From Clostridia bacterium (GTDB lineage: Bacteria; Bacillota; Clostridia; TANB77; CAG-508): 64,000 nucleotides of DNA. A program made the position numbers and the translations under genes. Below, piece after piece: positions 9,099 through 19,165 of the stretch. The stretch's first letter is position 1, and each line of letters begins with the position of its first letter. The notes under the pieces are model-generated. The model ran no database searches. It saw only the letters and a list, made by a program, of their open reading frames with translations, and was not told the origin of the DNA. The stretch spans positions 62,001 through 126,000 of the forward strand of contig JAFWDV010000003.1 of the NCBI GenBank assembly GCA_017515985.1, written 5' to 3'.

Positions 9099-10916
9099 AT
9101 GGATTTTAAATCAAAAGCAGATAAAACTATTGAATATTTCAAAAAAAACGGATTCAAAAAAACTGCTGATAAAATAAAGTACAAAATTTTTAATTTTATA
9201 AAAAATAGAAAAGAATATATCGAGAATGAAAATAATTATAGATTATGGATTGAAAATAATGAGCCAAATGAAAGCCAACTAGAAGAACAAAGAAAAAAGA
9301 TATTCGAATATGCACCAAAGATCAGTATTGTTGTACCGATGTATAACACAAAAGAAATATTTTTAAAAGAACTTGTTCTTTCTGTAATGGAACAGACATA
9401 CCAAAATTGGGAGTTATGTTTGGCAGATGGTAGTCCAAAAAAATTGGAATACATTGATAATTATGTATCACAAAGTGAAAAAATTAAATACAAATATTTA
9501 AATGAGAATATGGGAATTTCTGGAAACACGAATTGTGCTATTGAAATGTCTACAGGTGACTACATAGCATTGTTGGATCATGATGATATATTACCAAAAT
9601 TTTCTCTATACGAAATTGTTAAAGCAATTAATAAAGATAAGGATGCAGAATTTATATATACGGATGAGGATAAAATTTTTGAAGGAAAAAGAAATGGTCC
9701 TCATTTTAAATCTGATTTTGCACCCGACACATTAATGAGTTATAACTATATATGTCATTTTTCTATATTAAAACGTAATCTAATGGAAAGAATTGGATAT
9801 CTAAATAAAGAATTTGATGGTAGTCAGGATTATGATTTAATATTTAGAGCAACAGAAAATGCTAATAGAATAATACATATTCCAAAAATACTATATCATT
9901 GGAGAATGAATGAAGATTCGGTAGCACTTAATTCTTCGGCAAAACCGTATGCGTATGAGGCAGCAAAACGAGCAATAAAAGCACACTTAGAAAGAATCGG
10001 AGAAGATGCAGAAGTGGAAGATTCTGAGTGCTTAGGAATCTATAATTTAAATTATAAAATAAAAGGATCACCTAAAGTATCAATAATTATTCCAAATAAA
10101 GATAATAAAAAATTTCTTAGTAAGTGCATAAAATCTATTTTTGCCAAAACAAATTATGGTAATATAGAAATAATCATAGTGGAAAATAATAGCAATACTA
10201 AAGGTATTTTTAGATACTACAAAAAAATTCAAAGTGATTGTAGAATAAAAGTTATTGAACACAATCAGAAACAATTCAACTATTCAGAATTAAACAATTA
10301 TGGAATCAGTAAGTGTTCAGGTGAATATGTTGTTCTATTAAATAATGATATAAAAATCATATCCAATAATTGGATTGAGAAAATGTTAGGAATTTGTCAG
10401 AGAAAAGATGTTGGTATTGTTGGAACAAAATTGTTATACAAGAATCGCAACATTCAACATGCAGGAATAGTTTTTGGAAATAAATATGTTGCATGGCATG
10501 TGAATGCAGGATCTAATTTAAATGATTCTGGGTATATGGCCAGAAACAACATTATTCAGAATTATAGTGCTGTAACGGGCGCTATGATGATGATTTCAAA
10601 AAAAGATTATAATTCAGTAGGTGGTATGGATGAAGAATTTCCTATTGCGTATAATGATGTTGATTTGTGCTTTAAAATAAGAGAAAAACATAAAGTGGTT
10701 GTTATGAATCCACTTATTTTAGCATACCATTATGAATCCAGAACAAGAGATTATGATGATAAATCTGAGGAAAAGAAAAACAGATTAAGAGAAGAGGGGA
10801 TAAGGTTTATGGATAAGTGGAATAGATTCTACGAAAAAACAGATCCATACTTTAATCCTAATTTCAGACAAGATATAGCAAAAATGGTAGTAAGAAAGGA
10901 TAGAGTAAATATATGA
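9099..10916 (+). CDS. tandem double GT2 glycosyltransferase (GacG/RgpF-neighbour type)
   Basis: The 605-residue protein has a short basic N-terminus, then two complete GT-A domains in tandem. The first starts near residue 74 (ISIVVPMYNT, LLDHDDI, FIYTDEDKI, GSQDYDLIFR); the second starts near 326 (VSIIIPNKDN, VVLLNNDIK, AVTGAMMMI, YNDVDLCFK). Such dual enzymes make alternating linkages in rhamnose-rich or galactan polymers, for example GacG in group A streptococci. Activity on both sites is likely because both keep their DxD-like metal motifs. The ribosome site is weak (AAAGGG), consistent with coupling to the gene 2 nt upstream. The end overlaps the next start (ATGA). Confidence 0.82.
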   Translation: MDFKSKADKTIEYFKKNGFKKTADKIKYKIFNFIKNRKEYIENENNYRLWIENNEPNESQLEEQRKKIFEYAPKISIVVPMYNTKEIFLKELVLSVMEQTYQNWELCLADGSPKKLEYIDNYVSQSEKIKYKYLNENMGISGNTNCAIEMSTGDYIALLDHDDILPKFSLYEIVKAINKDKDAEFIYTDEDKIFEGKRNGPHFKSDFAPDTLMSYNYICHFSILKRNLMERIGYLNKEFDGSQDYDLIFRATENANRIIHIPKILYHWRMNEDSVALNSSAKPYAYEAAKRAIKAHLERIGEDAEVEDSECLGIYNLNYKIKGSPKVSIIIPNKDNKKFLSKCIKSIFAKTNYGNIEIIIVENNSNTKGIFRYYKKIQSDCRIKVIEHNQKQFNYSELNNYGISKCSGEYVVLLNNDIKIISNNWIEKMLGICQRKDVGIVGTKLLYKNRNIQHAGIVFGNKYVAWHVNAGSNLNDSGYMARNNIIQNYSAVTGAMMMISKKDYNSVGGMDEEFPIAYNDVDLCFKIREKHKVVVMNPLILAYHYESRTRDYDDKSEEKKNRLREEGIRFMDKWNRFYEKTDPYFNPNFRQDIAKMVVRKDRVNI

Positions 10917-12502
10917 AAGAGGCTCTAATGAAAAATAAAAAAATAATGTTGTGGATTTTTTTAGCTATAGGTTTAACAATTGCCTTTTTTAGCTATCCAG
11001 TTACCATAACTTACGATTCATCTCATTATTTATGGTTGACAAGTTTATTAACACATGAGGGAAGTTTTGCTGATTGGGATGTTGCAAGAGGTCCAATTTT
11101 TCCACTTTTCATTAAAATATGTAATAGTGTGTTTGGACATAATTCAATAGGATTACTTATAGGAATGTATATGTGTTATTTAGCAATGATAGTTGTATGT
11201 ATAATGATATACAAGGATGTGCTTGGGGATAAGAAAAAATTCAAATATATATTTAGTGTTCTTTTTATAATACTAATTGTATTAAATCCTATAGTATTTG
11301 GATATTATCATACTTTACTAACAGAATTTATTGGGATGACATTTGCTGTACTAAGTTGCTTCTTATCATGGAAATGGATGATTATAAATTTTAAAGAAAA
11401 TAAACTAAAATATATAAGTATTACAATATTATTTTCTCTATTAGCAACAATTGCGTGGTTATTAAAACAGCCATATGTTGGTACAGTATTATTTCCTATA
11501 ATCATAGCAGCAATAGTATCATTTGTGAGAAATCCAAAGTTTAAAAATTTGGCTCAAAGAGTTTTAACTTTAATTGTGTGCTGTGTTACTTTAGTAATAG
11601 GAGTAAGTGTATGGAATTATGTGGTGAATGTTAATAATGTAAATATTAAGCAAGACAGAACATCTGAGGGATTTTTAGCTGCAGGAATATTAAATGGAAT
11701 TACAGAATTTGAGTTAGAAAGTAATGAAAAGTTCGATACAGTTGAAAAAATATACAATAATGCTAATCTAAAAAACACGGATAAAGAAAAAATGAAAGAA
11801 ATTCTCGAAGGAACATCCAAATACAAGAATTATAGGGTATACAAAGATAAGGCTGGAAATTTCTATATTTTATATGGTAAGAACGATAATTTTTCAACTA
11901 CTGAATCAATGAAATTTCTACTTTCAAGTTTTTTTAAAAATCCGAAAGATATTTTGGGTGGATATATAACTAACTATTTAGCTACTATAAGTGTTTATGA
12001 GACTGAGTTTGAGGGAATGAAAATCAATATTAAAAAAAGCATTAATTTTAAGGATACTCAGGAGGTTTCGGTAATAGGTTTTAGGATATACGGATATAAT
12101 AATGATAATGTTTTTCCATTATCAGAAGAATATGATAAATATGTAACCGATTATAAATCTATAAACAAACCAATAACATGCATAAATTACATAATGAGAA
12201 AGGCTGAATTGCCAAATACTATTATAATGAAAGTAAGTTATTTAATATTACCAATAGTGGCATTTATTAGTATTATAAAGCTATTTGCTTTTCGAAAGCG
12301 ATATTGTGAAAAGTGTTTAAGAATAATAGATATGGAATTGATATTGTATTTGTATAGTTTAATGCATATTTTAGTACATTCGACTTTGGGTTCGACAATT
12401 GATAGATATACGGTTCCAGCACTAATCACAACAATTATTGGATTTATATTGAATGGGTACGAAATATTTTATAGAAAATCATTCAAAATTAATAATAGAT
12501 AA
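10913..12502 (+). CDS. GT-C membrane glycosyltransferase (GtrII/GacL-like)
   Basis: The 529-residue polytopic protein has about ten hydrophobic segments, beginning IMLWIFLAIGLTIAFF. The first extracytoplasmic loop carries YDSSHYLWLTS and DVARGPIFPLF, and a later one HTLLTEFIGM; acidic residues in such early loops are typical of GT-C enzymes using polyprenyl-phosphate sugars. A large loop lies near residues 240-400. In group A streptococci GacL has this role, adding side-chain sugars outside the membrane from donors made by GacI/GacJ. The matching GacI- and GacJ-like genes lie 3.6-5 kb downstream in this operon. The exact sugar is unknown. A second ATG at 10928 after AGAGG is an alternative start. 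Confidence 0.7.
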   Translation: MKEALMKNKKIMLWIFLAIGLTIAFFSYPVTITYDSSHYLWLTSLLTHEGSFADWDVARGPIFPLFIKICNSVFGHNSIGLLIGMYMCYLAMIVVCIMIYKDVLGDKKKFKYIFSVLFIILIVLNPIVFGYYHTLLTEFIGMTFAVLSCFLSWKWMIINFKENKLKYISITILFSLLATIAWLLKQPYVGTVLFPIIIAAIVSFVRNPKFKNLAQRVLTLIVCCVTLVIGVSVWNYVVNVNNVNIKQDRTSEGFLAAGILNGITEFELESNEKFDTVEKIYNNANLKNTDKEKMKEILEGTSKYKNYRVYKDKAGNFYILYGKNDNFSTTESMKFLLSSFFKNPKDILGGYITNYLATISVYETEFEGMKINIKKSINFKDTQEVSVIGFRIYGYNNDNVFPLSEEYDKYVTDYKSINKPITCINYIMRKAELPNTIIMKVSYLILPIVAFISIIKLFAFRKRYCEKCLRIIDMELILYLYSLMHILVHSTLGSTIDRYTVPALITTIIGFILNGYEIFYRKSFKINNR

Positions 12503-12513
12503 TGGAGAAAAAA

Positions 12514-14526
12514 ATGAAAACATGTGATATTATAATACCAATTTACAACTCACCAGAGTGGGTAAAAATGTGTGTATATGCTTTATATAAAAATACACCT
12601 AAAGAATATATAGGCAAGGTAATTCTTATGAATGATAATTCAGATGAACTAACTTGCAACTGTATTGAAAATTTGAGAAACAAATATAAAAATATTGAAG
12701 TATATAAAAATGAAAGTAATGTAGGATTTATAAAAAATGTTAACAGAGGTATGGATAAAACCACGGCAGAGTACATTCTATTACTTAATACAGACTGTTT
12801 ACTATCAAATAACACAATTCCGAAGCTGATAGAGCATATGGAAAAAAATAAAAAAATAGGATTAATATGTCCTATATCAAGTAATGCTGCTAATTTGTCA
12901 TTCGATATTCCTGAAAATTATAGTTATGTACAAATCAATGATATGTTTTATGATCAATTTAAAGGGATGAATTTTGATGCATGTACGGTTGTAGGTAATT
13001 GTCTGATGATTTCAAGAGAATGTATGAAAGAAACAGGTTACTTAGATGAAATTTACGGTATGGGTTATGGTGATGAAACAGATTATCAATTCAAAGCTCA
13101 TAGTAAAGGGTTTGAAGCTAAAGTTGCTATAGACACATATGTGTATCATAAATCAGAAGTGTCTTTTGGGACAAGCCCAGAAAAGCAAAAACGATTGGAT
13201 CATAATAGAAAAATATTTTTTGATCGTTGGGGAGACGAGTATAATAAGAAAATGGAGTTATACGTAAAAAATGATCCAATTGAGTATATAAAATCAAATT
13301 TAAAAATAATTAAAAAACCATCACCAGAAGTTTTATTTTACTTACCAGATATTCATCAAAATGCTGGAGGTGTTCATGTTGTTGTTGATATAGTAAATTA
13401 TTTGAATATAAATGGAATATTTGCTAATATTTTAACAGAGCGAGTTCACGAGTATAAAGAAATTATGATTTTTACACCAAGCTATTTAAAAAATATAAAT
13501 GATTTAAGACCTAAATGTATTGTCGGTACAATATATCCTAGTATTTTTTATACAGAGACGATTGCAAAGCATTATAATATACCAGCTGTTAATTTTATGC
13601 AAGGATATGAGCCTTGTTTTGATAACGGCGATGTATATGGATGGGCAGAACTAGCATGCAAAAATAGTCAAAACATATTAGCGATTTCTAATTTTTTAAA
13701 GAAAAAATGTAAAGAGAATTTTAATAGAAATGCTGACGTTATACCGAATTCTATAAATATAGATTTATTATATAATAGAAATAAAGTTCAAAGCAAAAAG
13801 AAAACTATAACAATGGTATTTAGAAATTCTTTTCCAAAGGGAGATTTCATATTGATAGAGATACTAAAGCAGTTGACTTTATGCGAAAAAAATATAGATA
13901 TAAACGTTATTCACATGAAAGATATTATGTTCCCTGTAAATAATAGTAAAAATGTAAATATCAATTTTTTTAAAGGTCCGTTAAATAGAAAAGACATTAG
14001 TAATATTTTATTTAGGTCAGACATATTTGTAGATGCTTCTATACTAGAAGGATTTGGGTTAATGTCTTTAGAAGCAATGGCGGCAGGAGCAGTACCTGTT
14101 TTATCTGAATCTTTTGGTGTAGACGAGTATGCAAGAGATGGAATTAATTCTTTTGTAATAAAAGAAGTCAATAATGCTGATAAATATGTCGAAAAAATAA
14201 AAGAGCTACTAAATGACAATAGTTTGTTAAAACAAATGAGTCAGAAAGCCCAAGAAGAAACATTAAAATTCGATATAGATAAAAATATTAACAAATATAT
14301 AAATTATTTTAGTAAAGTTGAAATAAAAGAAAAACAATTAACTGATGAAGAGTTAAATGAATTAAAAAAATGGATTATACCAGAGAATGAATTATTTAGT
14401 AAAAAACAAGTTATAATGGGCAACGTAAGTAAGAAAAGAAAATTGTATTATAAATTTTTAGGGTTGTTTCCTAAAAAATTAAAAACAAAAATAAAGGGCA
14501 TTTTAGCAAAACTTATACAGGGATAA
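12514..14526 (+). CDS. GT2-GT4 fusion glycosyltransferase
   Basis: The 670-residue fusion has an N-terminal GT2 domain (CDIIIPIYNSPEW, LLLNTDCLL, GYGDETDYQFKA, ending near residue 250). A C-terminal GT-B domain of family 4 follows, with the Rossmann half from about 270 (VLFYLPDIHQNAGGVHVVV) and the donor-binding motif EGFGLMSLEAMAAGAVPV near 511. A single protein adding two consecutive sugars would ensure a fixed disaccharide in the repeat; this is inferred. An ATG at 12502 overlaps the previous stop but lacks a ribosome site; GGAG precedes the ATG at 12514 by 7 nt, so that start is chosen. The last 40 residues are basic and may bind the membrane. Confidence 0.8.
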   Translation: MKTCDIIIPIYNSPEWVKMCVYALYKNTPKEYIGKVILMNDNSDELTCNCIENLRNKYKNIEVYKNESNVGFIKNVNRGMDKTTAEYILLLNTDCLLSNNTIPKLIEHMEKNKKIGLICPISSNAANLSFDIPENYSYVQINDMFYDQFKGMNFDACTVVGNCLMISRECMKETGYLDEIYGMGYGDETDYQFKAHSKGFEAKVAIDTYVYHKSEVSFGTSPEKQKRLDHNRKIFFDRWGDEYNKKMELYVKNDPIEYIKSNLKIIKKPSPEVLFYLPDIHQNAGGVHVVVDIVNYLNINGIFANILTERVHEYKEIMIFTPSYLKNINDLRPKCIVGTIYPSIFYTETIAKHYNIPAVNFMQGYEPCFDNGDVYGWAELACKNSQNILAISNFLKKKCKENFNRNADVIPNSINIDLLYNRNKVQSKKKTITMVFRNSFPKGDFILIEILKQLTLCEKNIDINVIHMKDIMFPVNNSKNVNINFFKGPLNRKDISNILFRSDIFVDASILEGFGLMSLEAMAAGAVPVLSESFGVDEYARDGINSFVIKEVNNADKYVEKIKELLNDNSLLKQMSQKAQEETLKFDIDKNINKYINYFSKVEIKEKQLTDEELNELKKWIIPENELFSKKQVIMGNVSKKRKLYYKFLGLFPKKLKTKIKGILAKLIQG

Positions 14527-14545
14527 TAGAAAAGGAGAAGTTAAA

Positions 14546-15262
14546 GTGAAGAGAATCCTTATAATACCAGCATATAATGAACAAGATAGTATTATTAAAA
14601 CAATAGAAAAAATAAAAGAATCCAATATAAATATGGATTACATTGTTATAAATGATGGCTCTACAGACGGTACTGAGAGTTTATTGGTAGAGAACAATGT
14701 AAATCATATAAGATTAATATCAAACTTGGGGATTGGAGGAGCTGTTCAAACGGGGTATAAATATGCATTTGAAAATGGATACGATATTGCTATTCAGTTT
14801 GACGGTGATGGACAGCATGATGTGAGATTTATTGACAAAATATGTGAACCGATTGTCTTAAAAGAGGCAGATATGGTCATAGGAACTAGATATTTAGATA
14901 AATCTTCTAGTAGCTTTCAATCAACATTTATGAGAAGGTTTGGATCTAATTTAATTTCTTTTATGATAAAGATTTGTTGTCGAAAAAAGATAACTGATCC
15001 GACTTCTGGTTTTAGAGCAGTCAATAAAAGAGTACTAGAGGAATTTGCACTAGATTATCCAACAGAGTATCCTGAACCAGAATCAACGGTTTCTTTGTTA
15101 GTAAATAAATACGTTGTAAAAGAAGTGCCTGTTAGTATGAATGAAAGAAATGGAGGAACTTCATCAATAAGATTATGGAAATCGGTTGACTATATGGGAA
15201 AAGTTTTATTATCAATATTAGTAGATAGTATAAGTTTTAGAAAGAAGAGGAGAAAAAAATAA
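14546..15262 (+). CDS. polyprenyl-phosphate sugar synthase, GT2 (DPM/GacI-like)
   Basis: The 238-residue enzyme has the dolichol-phosphate mannose synthase pattern: ILIIPAYNEQDSI, VINDGSTDGT, NLGIGGAVQTGY, FDGDGQHD, and DPTSGFRAVN. It lacks the C-terminal membrane helices of many relatives. It starts with GTG after AAGGAGA and overlaps the DUF2304 gene by one base. In streptococci the pair GacI (GT2) and GacJ (DUF2304) makes undecaprenyl-phosphate GlcNAc for side-chain addition, and GacJ stimulates GacI. By analogy this enzyme charges undecaprenyl phosphate with a sugar used by the GT-C protein encoded at 10913-12502. Which sugar is used cannot be read from the sequence. Confidence 0.8.
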   Translation: MKRILIIPAYNEQDSIIKTIEKIKESNINMDYIVINDGSTDGTESLLVENNVNHIRLISNLGIGGAVQTGYKYAFENGYDIAIQFDGDGQHDVRFIDKICEPIVLKEADMVIGTRYLDKSSSSFQSTFMRRFGSNLISFMIKICCRKKITDPTSGFRAVNKRVLEEFALDYPTEYPEPESTVSLLVNKYVVKEVPVSMNERNGGTSSIRLWKSVDYMGKVLLSILVDSISFRKKRRKK

Positions 15263-15630
15263 TGCAAAACTCATTGAAAGTAGCCTTAATAGTTATTGTG
15301 TTGATATACATTTTTATAATTTTGAAATCCGTCAAGAAAAAAAATATGAGAATAAGTTATTTGATTTTTTGGATTATAACAGGAATTGCATTAATAATCG
15401 CGTTACTAATACCTAATTTAGTGGAGAACTTATCAGATGTTTTAGGATTTGAAATGCCAATAAACATGATATTTAGTGTTGCTATATTTATAATTCTGTA
15501 CTTAATGTTTGATATGACAGTGCTTATATCGAAAGAACAAAGAAAAAATGTGCTTTTAATTCAAGAAGTTTCATTATTAAAGCAACGAATTGAAAATATA
15601 GAAAAAAAGAGGAAAGATGATTATGAATAA
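15262..15630 (+). CDS. DUF2304 membrane protein (GacJ-like)
   Basis: The 122-residue protein has three hydrophobic segments (VALIVIVLIYIFIIL, YLIFWIITGIALIIALLIP, IFSVAIFIILYLMFDMTVLI), the polar signature in between (VENLSDVLGFEMPINM), and a short charged C-terminal helix. This layout is diagnostic of DUF2304. GacJ in streptococci belongs to this family and binds the upstream GT2 to enhance polyprenyl-phosphate sugar synthesis. Here it overlaps the GT2 gene by one base, keeping the pairing, and can supply the membrane anchor that the GT2 lacks. It overlaps the next glycosyltransferase as well. Confidence 0.82.
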   Translation: MQNSLKVALIVIVLIYIFIILKSVKKKNMRISYLIFWIITGIALIIALLIPNLVENLSDVLGFEMPINMIFSVAIFIILYLMFDMTVLISKEQRKNVLLIQEVSLLKQRIENIEKKRKDDYE

Positions 15631-16666
15631 TAACATAATAAAATTATCAATTGTTGCTGCTGTTTATAATTTAGAGCAATACTTACCTAGATGTTTAGAT
15701 TCATTGGTAAATCAAACTTTACAAGAAATAGAAATATTATGTGTAGATGATGGATCAACAGATTCTGCTCCAACGATAATCGAAGAATATGGAAAGAAAT
15801 ATCCTGATAAGATAAAAGTATTTCATAAAGATAACGGTGGAGAATTTACAACACGAAATTATGGTTTAGAGAGAGCATCTGGAGAATATGTAACTTTTGT
15901 TGATACAGATGATTATGTGGAACCTGATTGGGCAGAAAAATTATATAAAGCTGCAAAAGAAAACAATGCAGATATTGCTGTATGCGCGTTTGAAAGAATT
16001 GATTTAAAAACTAATAAAGTTATTGCCACTAATATGACTAATTTTGGTAATACAGTAAGGAATCTTGATTATGATGATGATTACATATTATTTATCAATC
16101 CTGCTCCTTGGAATAAGATATACAAGATGGAGATTGTAAAAGATTTTAAATTCTTACCTTTCAGAGGTTTTAATGATACTATGTTTTTAGCGAGTTGTTA
16201 TACCAAAATACAAAGAATTGCTTTTGTAAGCGATGTATTATATCATTATTACCTAAGATATGATTCTCAAATTCATAATGTTAACATTCAAGATGTTGAA
16301 AATTTAAGATATTATTTACTTGAAGTAAAAAATTTATATATAAAGCTTAACAAATACGAAAAAATGAAGTATTTACTAGATACATTTGCATTTCTTCATT
16401 TGGGAACATCTGTAATGTACAGAGTTTCTTATGATAAAACTGTTAATATGAAAAACGAGTTAAAAAGGACAATAGAGTATCTAGATAATAATTTTTCAAA
16501 TTGGAGAAAGTCACCATTTTTAAAATTAAGGTATTCAATAAAAAAGGGTTTTAAACATGTCGCTTTATGGGGAGTTGCCAAATTGTACAAATTAGGAATT
16601 CCAGGATTATATATAAAAATGTACAGATTTATGATAGATAAAATGAAAATAGATATTAAATTTTAG
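15623..16666 (+). CDS. family 2 glycosyltransferase
   Basis: The 347-residue protein has a canonical GT2 core: LSIVAAVYNLEQYLPRC, VDDGSTDSAP, FHKDNGGEFTTRNYGLE, and the metal-binding VDTDDYVEPDW. After the core it has a helical, basic C-terminal part of about 130 residues with no clear membrane helix. It resembles EpsJ/CpsJ-type enzymes that extend lipid-linked repeat units on the cytoplasmic side. AGAGGA lies 3 nt before an ATG at 15617 and 9 nt before the ATG at 15623, which favours 15623. The donor sugar is not predictable from these motifs. Confidence 0.82.
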   Translation: MNNNIIKLSIVAAVYNLEQYLPRCLDSLVNQTLQEIEILCVDDGSTDSAPTIIEEYGKKYPDKIKVFHKDNGGEFTTRNYGLERASGEYVTFVDTDDYVEPDWAEKLYKAAKENNADIAVCAFERIDLKTNKVIATNMTNFGNTVRNLDYDDDYILFINPAPWNKIYKMEIVKDFKFLPFRGFNDTMFLASCYTKIQRIAFVSDVLYHYYLRYDSQIHNVNIQDVENLRYYLLEVKNLYIKLNKYEKMKYLLDTFAFLHLGTSVMYRVSYDKTVNMKNELKRTIEYLDNNFSNWRKSPFLKLRYSIKKGFKHVALWGVAKLYKLGIPGLYIKMYRFMIDKMKIDIKF

Positions 16667-16709
16667 TTAATATAAAGATTAAATATTGTAAATAAGGAGT
16701 AAAATTATT

Positions 16710-17648
16710 ATGAAAATAGGTGTTGTTTTAGTTACATTTAACAGATTAGAAAAATTAAAAATTGCGTTAAAATCCTATGATGCCCAAACATTCAGACCAA
16801 GTTATATACTGGTCATTAATAATAATAGCACAGATGGAACTGCAGAATATCTTGAGGAATGGAAACAAAACAATGAAAAATACGATAAGATTATTGTTAA
16901 TTTAAAAGAAAATACTGGTGGAAGTGGAGGTTTCTATGAGGGTTTAAAGCAAAGCATGAGTTTAGATGCAGATTGGATTTGGGTAGCTGATGATGATGCA
17001 TATCCAGAAAAAAATGCATTTGATATTGCGAACCAATATATTGAGAGTCATGATGCAGATGCATTATCGGCAATTTGTGGAACTGTTCTTAAGAGCGACA
17101 AAGAAACAGTTGATTGCTCTCATAGAAGAAATATATATACTTCAATGTTTAACAGAGTTAGACAGCCATATTCAAAAAAAAGTGACTATAAAAAAGATGA
17201 ATTTGAGATTAATGCATTTTCATATGTAGGATCTTTAATGAACGTTGAAAAATTGAAGAAAACTGATCTAACAAAAAAAGATTATTTTATATATTACGAT
17301 GATACGGAGCATAGCTATAGATTATCCAAATTAGGTAAAATAATATGTGTTCCAACAATAAGAGTTGTTCATGATGCTCCACATAGTGATATGCATGAAA
17401 TTGTTAAATGGAAATTATATTATTTAGTAAGAAACACGTTAGACTTCATAAAATCTAATTTTGATGAGAAATATTTTAAGGAACAATGTATAGAAGTACC
17501 GTTTAAATTCAAAGTTGCCGTTACTTTATATGGAAGAAATAAAAAATATGGATACGAGATGATTTCTGAAGCAGTTAAAGACGCTAAAGCTGGAAAATCA
17601 GGATTACATGAAATATATAAGCCAGGGTGGAATCCCGAAAAAAATTAA
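16710..17648 (+). CDS. GT2 glycosyltransferase, GlfT1/RfbF-like (possible galactofuranosyltransferase)
   Basis: The 312-residue enzyme has the GlfT/RfbF-like layout: VVLVTFNRLEKL, NNNSTDGT, NTGGSGGFYEG, WVADDDAYP with a triple-aspartate metal site, and YYDDTEHSYRL. Members transfer rhamnose or galactofuranose. The UDP-galactopyranose mutase gene 2.5 kb downstream makes the galactofuranose donor, so that sugar is a reasonable inference for this enzyme. The start has a good ribosome site (AAGGAG). It overlaps or abuts the flippase gene that follows. Confidence 0.75.
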   Translation: MKIGVVLVTFNRLEKLKIALKSYDAQTFRPSYILVINNNSTDGTAEYLEEWKQNNEKYDKIIVNLKENTGGSGGFYEGLKQSMSLDADWIWVADDDAYPEKNAFDIANQYIESHDADALSAICGTVLKSDKETVDCSHRRNIYTSMFNRVRQPYSKKSDYKKDEFEINAFSYVGSLMNVEKLKKTDLTKKDYFIYYDDTEHSYRLSKLGKIICVPTIRVVHDAPHSDMHEIVKWKLYYLVRNTLDFIKSNFDEKYFKEQCIEVPFKFKVAVTLYGRNKKYGYEMISEAVKDAKAGKSGLHEIYKPGWNPEKN

Positions 17649-17668
17649 AATTAAAAGGAATGAGTAAT

Positions 17669-19120
17669 TTGAAAAAGAGCATTGCAAAAAATTATATATA
17701 TAATTTGATATATCAGATGCTAACAATTTTTTTACCTTTGGTTACAACACCATATTTATCAAGGGTATTGGGTGCTGAGCCAATAGGAATATATGGTTAT
17801 ACAGTATCAATTGTAACATATTTTATCTTATTTGGAACACTCGGAATTTCAATGTATGGACAAAGAGAAATTGCTTATAAGGCTAATTGTAAATCAGAAA
17901 AAAGTAAGGTATTTTGGGAATTAATAGTAATTAGAAGTATTACATTAACGATATCTATTGTACTATTTACATTAATTTATGGAACTTCGAGTAACTATGC
18001 AGTGTACTATAGGATATTGATAATTCAATTAGTTGCAAACTTGTTTGATATAAGTTGGTTTTTTCAAGGAATAGAAGAATTTGACAAGACAGTTATAAGA
18101 AATGTAATAGTTAAAATGCTTAGTCTCGTACTGATCTTTGTAGTAGTAAAAAGTCCAGGAGATTTATGGAAATACTTTCTTATATATGTTGCTGCAGAGC
18201 TAATTGGAAATATTACTTTGTGGTTATATCTGCCTAAATACATAGAAAAAGTTAATTTTAAATTGTTAAAATTTAAAAAACATATTAAACCAGTTTTATC
18301 GCTATTTTTACCTCAGGTAGCAATTCAAATCTATACAGTTTTAGACAAAACGATGATTGGATTAATTACAAATGATATGGTTGAAGTTGGATATTATGAG
18401 CAGGGACAAAAAGTTGTTAAAGCAGCTCTGACTATACTAAATGCGTTGCAACTGGTTATGAATTCTAGAATTGCAAATGCATATGCCAATGAAGATAAGA
18501 AAGAAGTAAGTGAATGCCTTGAAAAATCATTTAATTTTACATGGCTTTTAGCGGTACCAATGGTTTTTGGATTTATTGCTGTTGCTCCTGGTTTTGTACC
18601 ATGGTACTATGGAGACGGATTTGAAGGAGTAATACCAATACTAATAACGACAGCACCAATTCTGATTGCAATTGGACTTAGTGGTATTACAGGTGTTCAG
18701 TATTTGGTTCAAATAGGTAAGCAAAATAAATTTACATTATCTGTTACAATTGGTGCATTTGTAAATATTATTTTGAATCTTATATTAATTAAATTTTTTA
18801 AAGGTGTAGGTGCAGCAGTTGCTTCAGTAATAGCTGAATTAACGATATTACTTGTGCAATTGAGATATTTTAAAGATCAATTTTCTTTATTTAAAATCCT
18901 TAAATTATCGGCTAAATGTTGGATTTCAGGAATTATTATGTTTGTTATTGTAAAAATTTTAGCACAACATATGTCTGTAAGCATTGCAAATACCATAATT
19001 CAAACTATTATAGGTGGAATTATTTATCTTACGTTATTAATTATATTAAGATATAGATTTATTTATGATGTATTTAATCAGGTACTTACGGGAATAAAAG
19101 CTAAGATTAAAAGAGCATAA
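17669..19120 (+). CDS. Wzx-type polysaccharide flippase
   Basis: The 483-residue membrane protein has about 12-14 helices. Its start has the family pattern NYIYNLIYQMLTIFLPLVTT followed by PYLSRVLGAEPIGIYGY. Wzx proteins of the MOP superfamily flip undecaprenyl-diphosphate-linked repeat units to the outer face. The open frame begins upstream at a GTG in the previous gene, but AAAGGA at 17654-17659 is 9 nt before a TTG at 17669, which gives the usual N-terminus. Together with the ABC exporter upstream this gives the locus two kinds of export machinery, so it may make more than one glycan or add side chains outside. Confidence 0.88.
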   Translation: MKKSIAKNYIYNLIYQMLTIFLPLVTTPYLSRVLGAEPIGIYGYTVSIVTYFILFGTLGISMYGQREIAYKANCKSEKSKVFWELIVIRSITLTISIVLFTLIYGTSSNYAVYYRILIIQLVANLFDISWFFQGIEEFDKTVIRNVIVKMLSLVLIFVVVKSPGDLWKYFLIYVAAELIGNITLWLYLPKYIEKVNFKLLKFKKHIKPVLSLFLPQVAIQIYTVLDKTMIGLITNDMVEVGYYEQGQKVVKAALTILNALQLVMNSRIANAYANEDKKEVSECLEKSFNFTWLLAVPMVFGFIAVAPGFVPWYYGDGFEGVIPILITTAPILIAIGLSGITGVQYLVQIGKQNKFTLSVTIGAFVNIILNLILIKFFKGVGAAVASVIAELTILLVQLRYFKDQFSLFKILKLSAKCWISGIIMFVIVKILAQHMSVSIANTIIQTIIGGIIYLTLLIILRYRFIYDVFNQVLTGIKAKIKRA

Positions 19121-19165
19121 AATATATAATTGTGTATGAACAATTAGAGTATAGGAGGAGTATTA

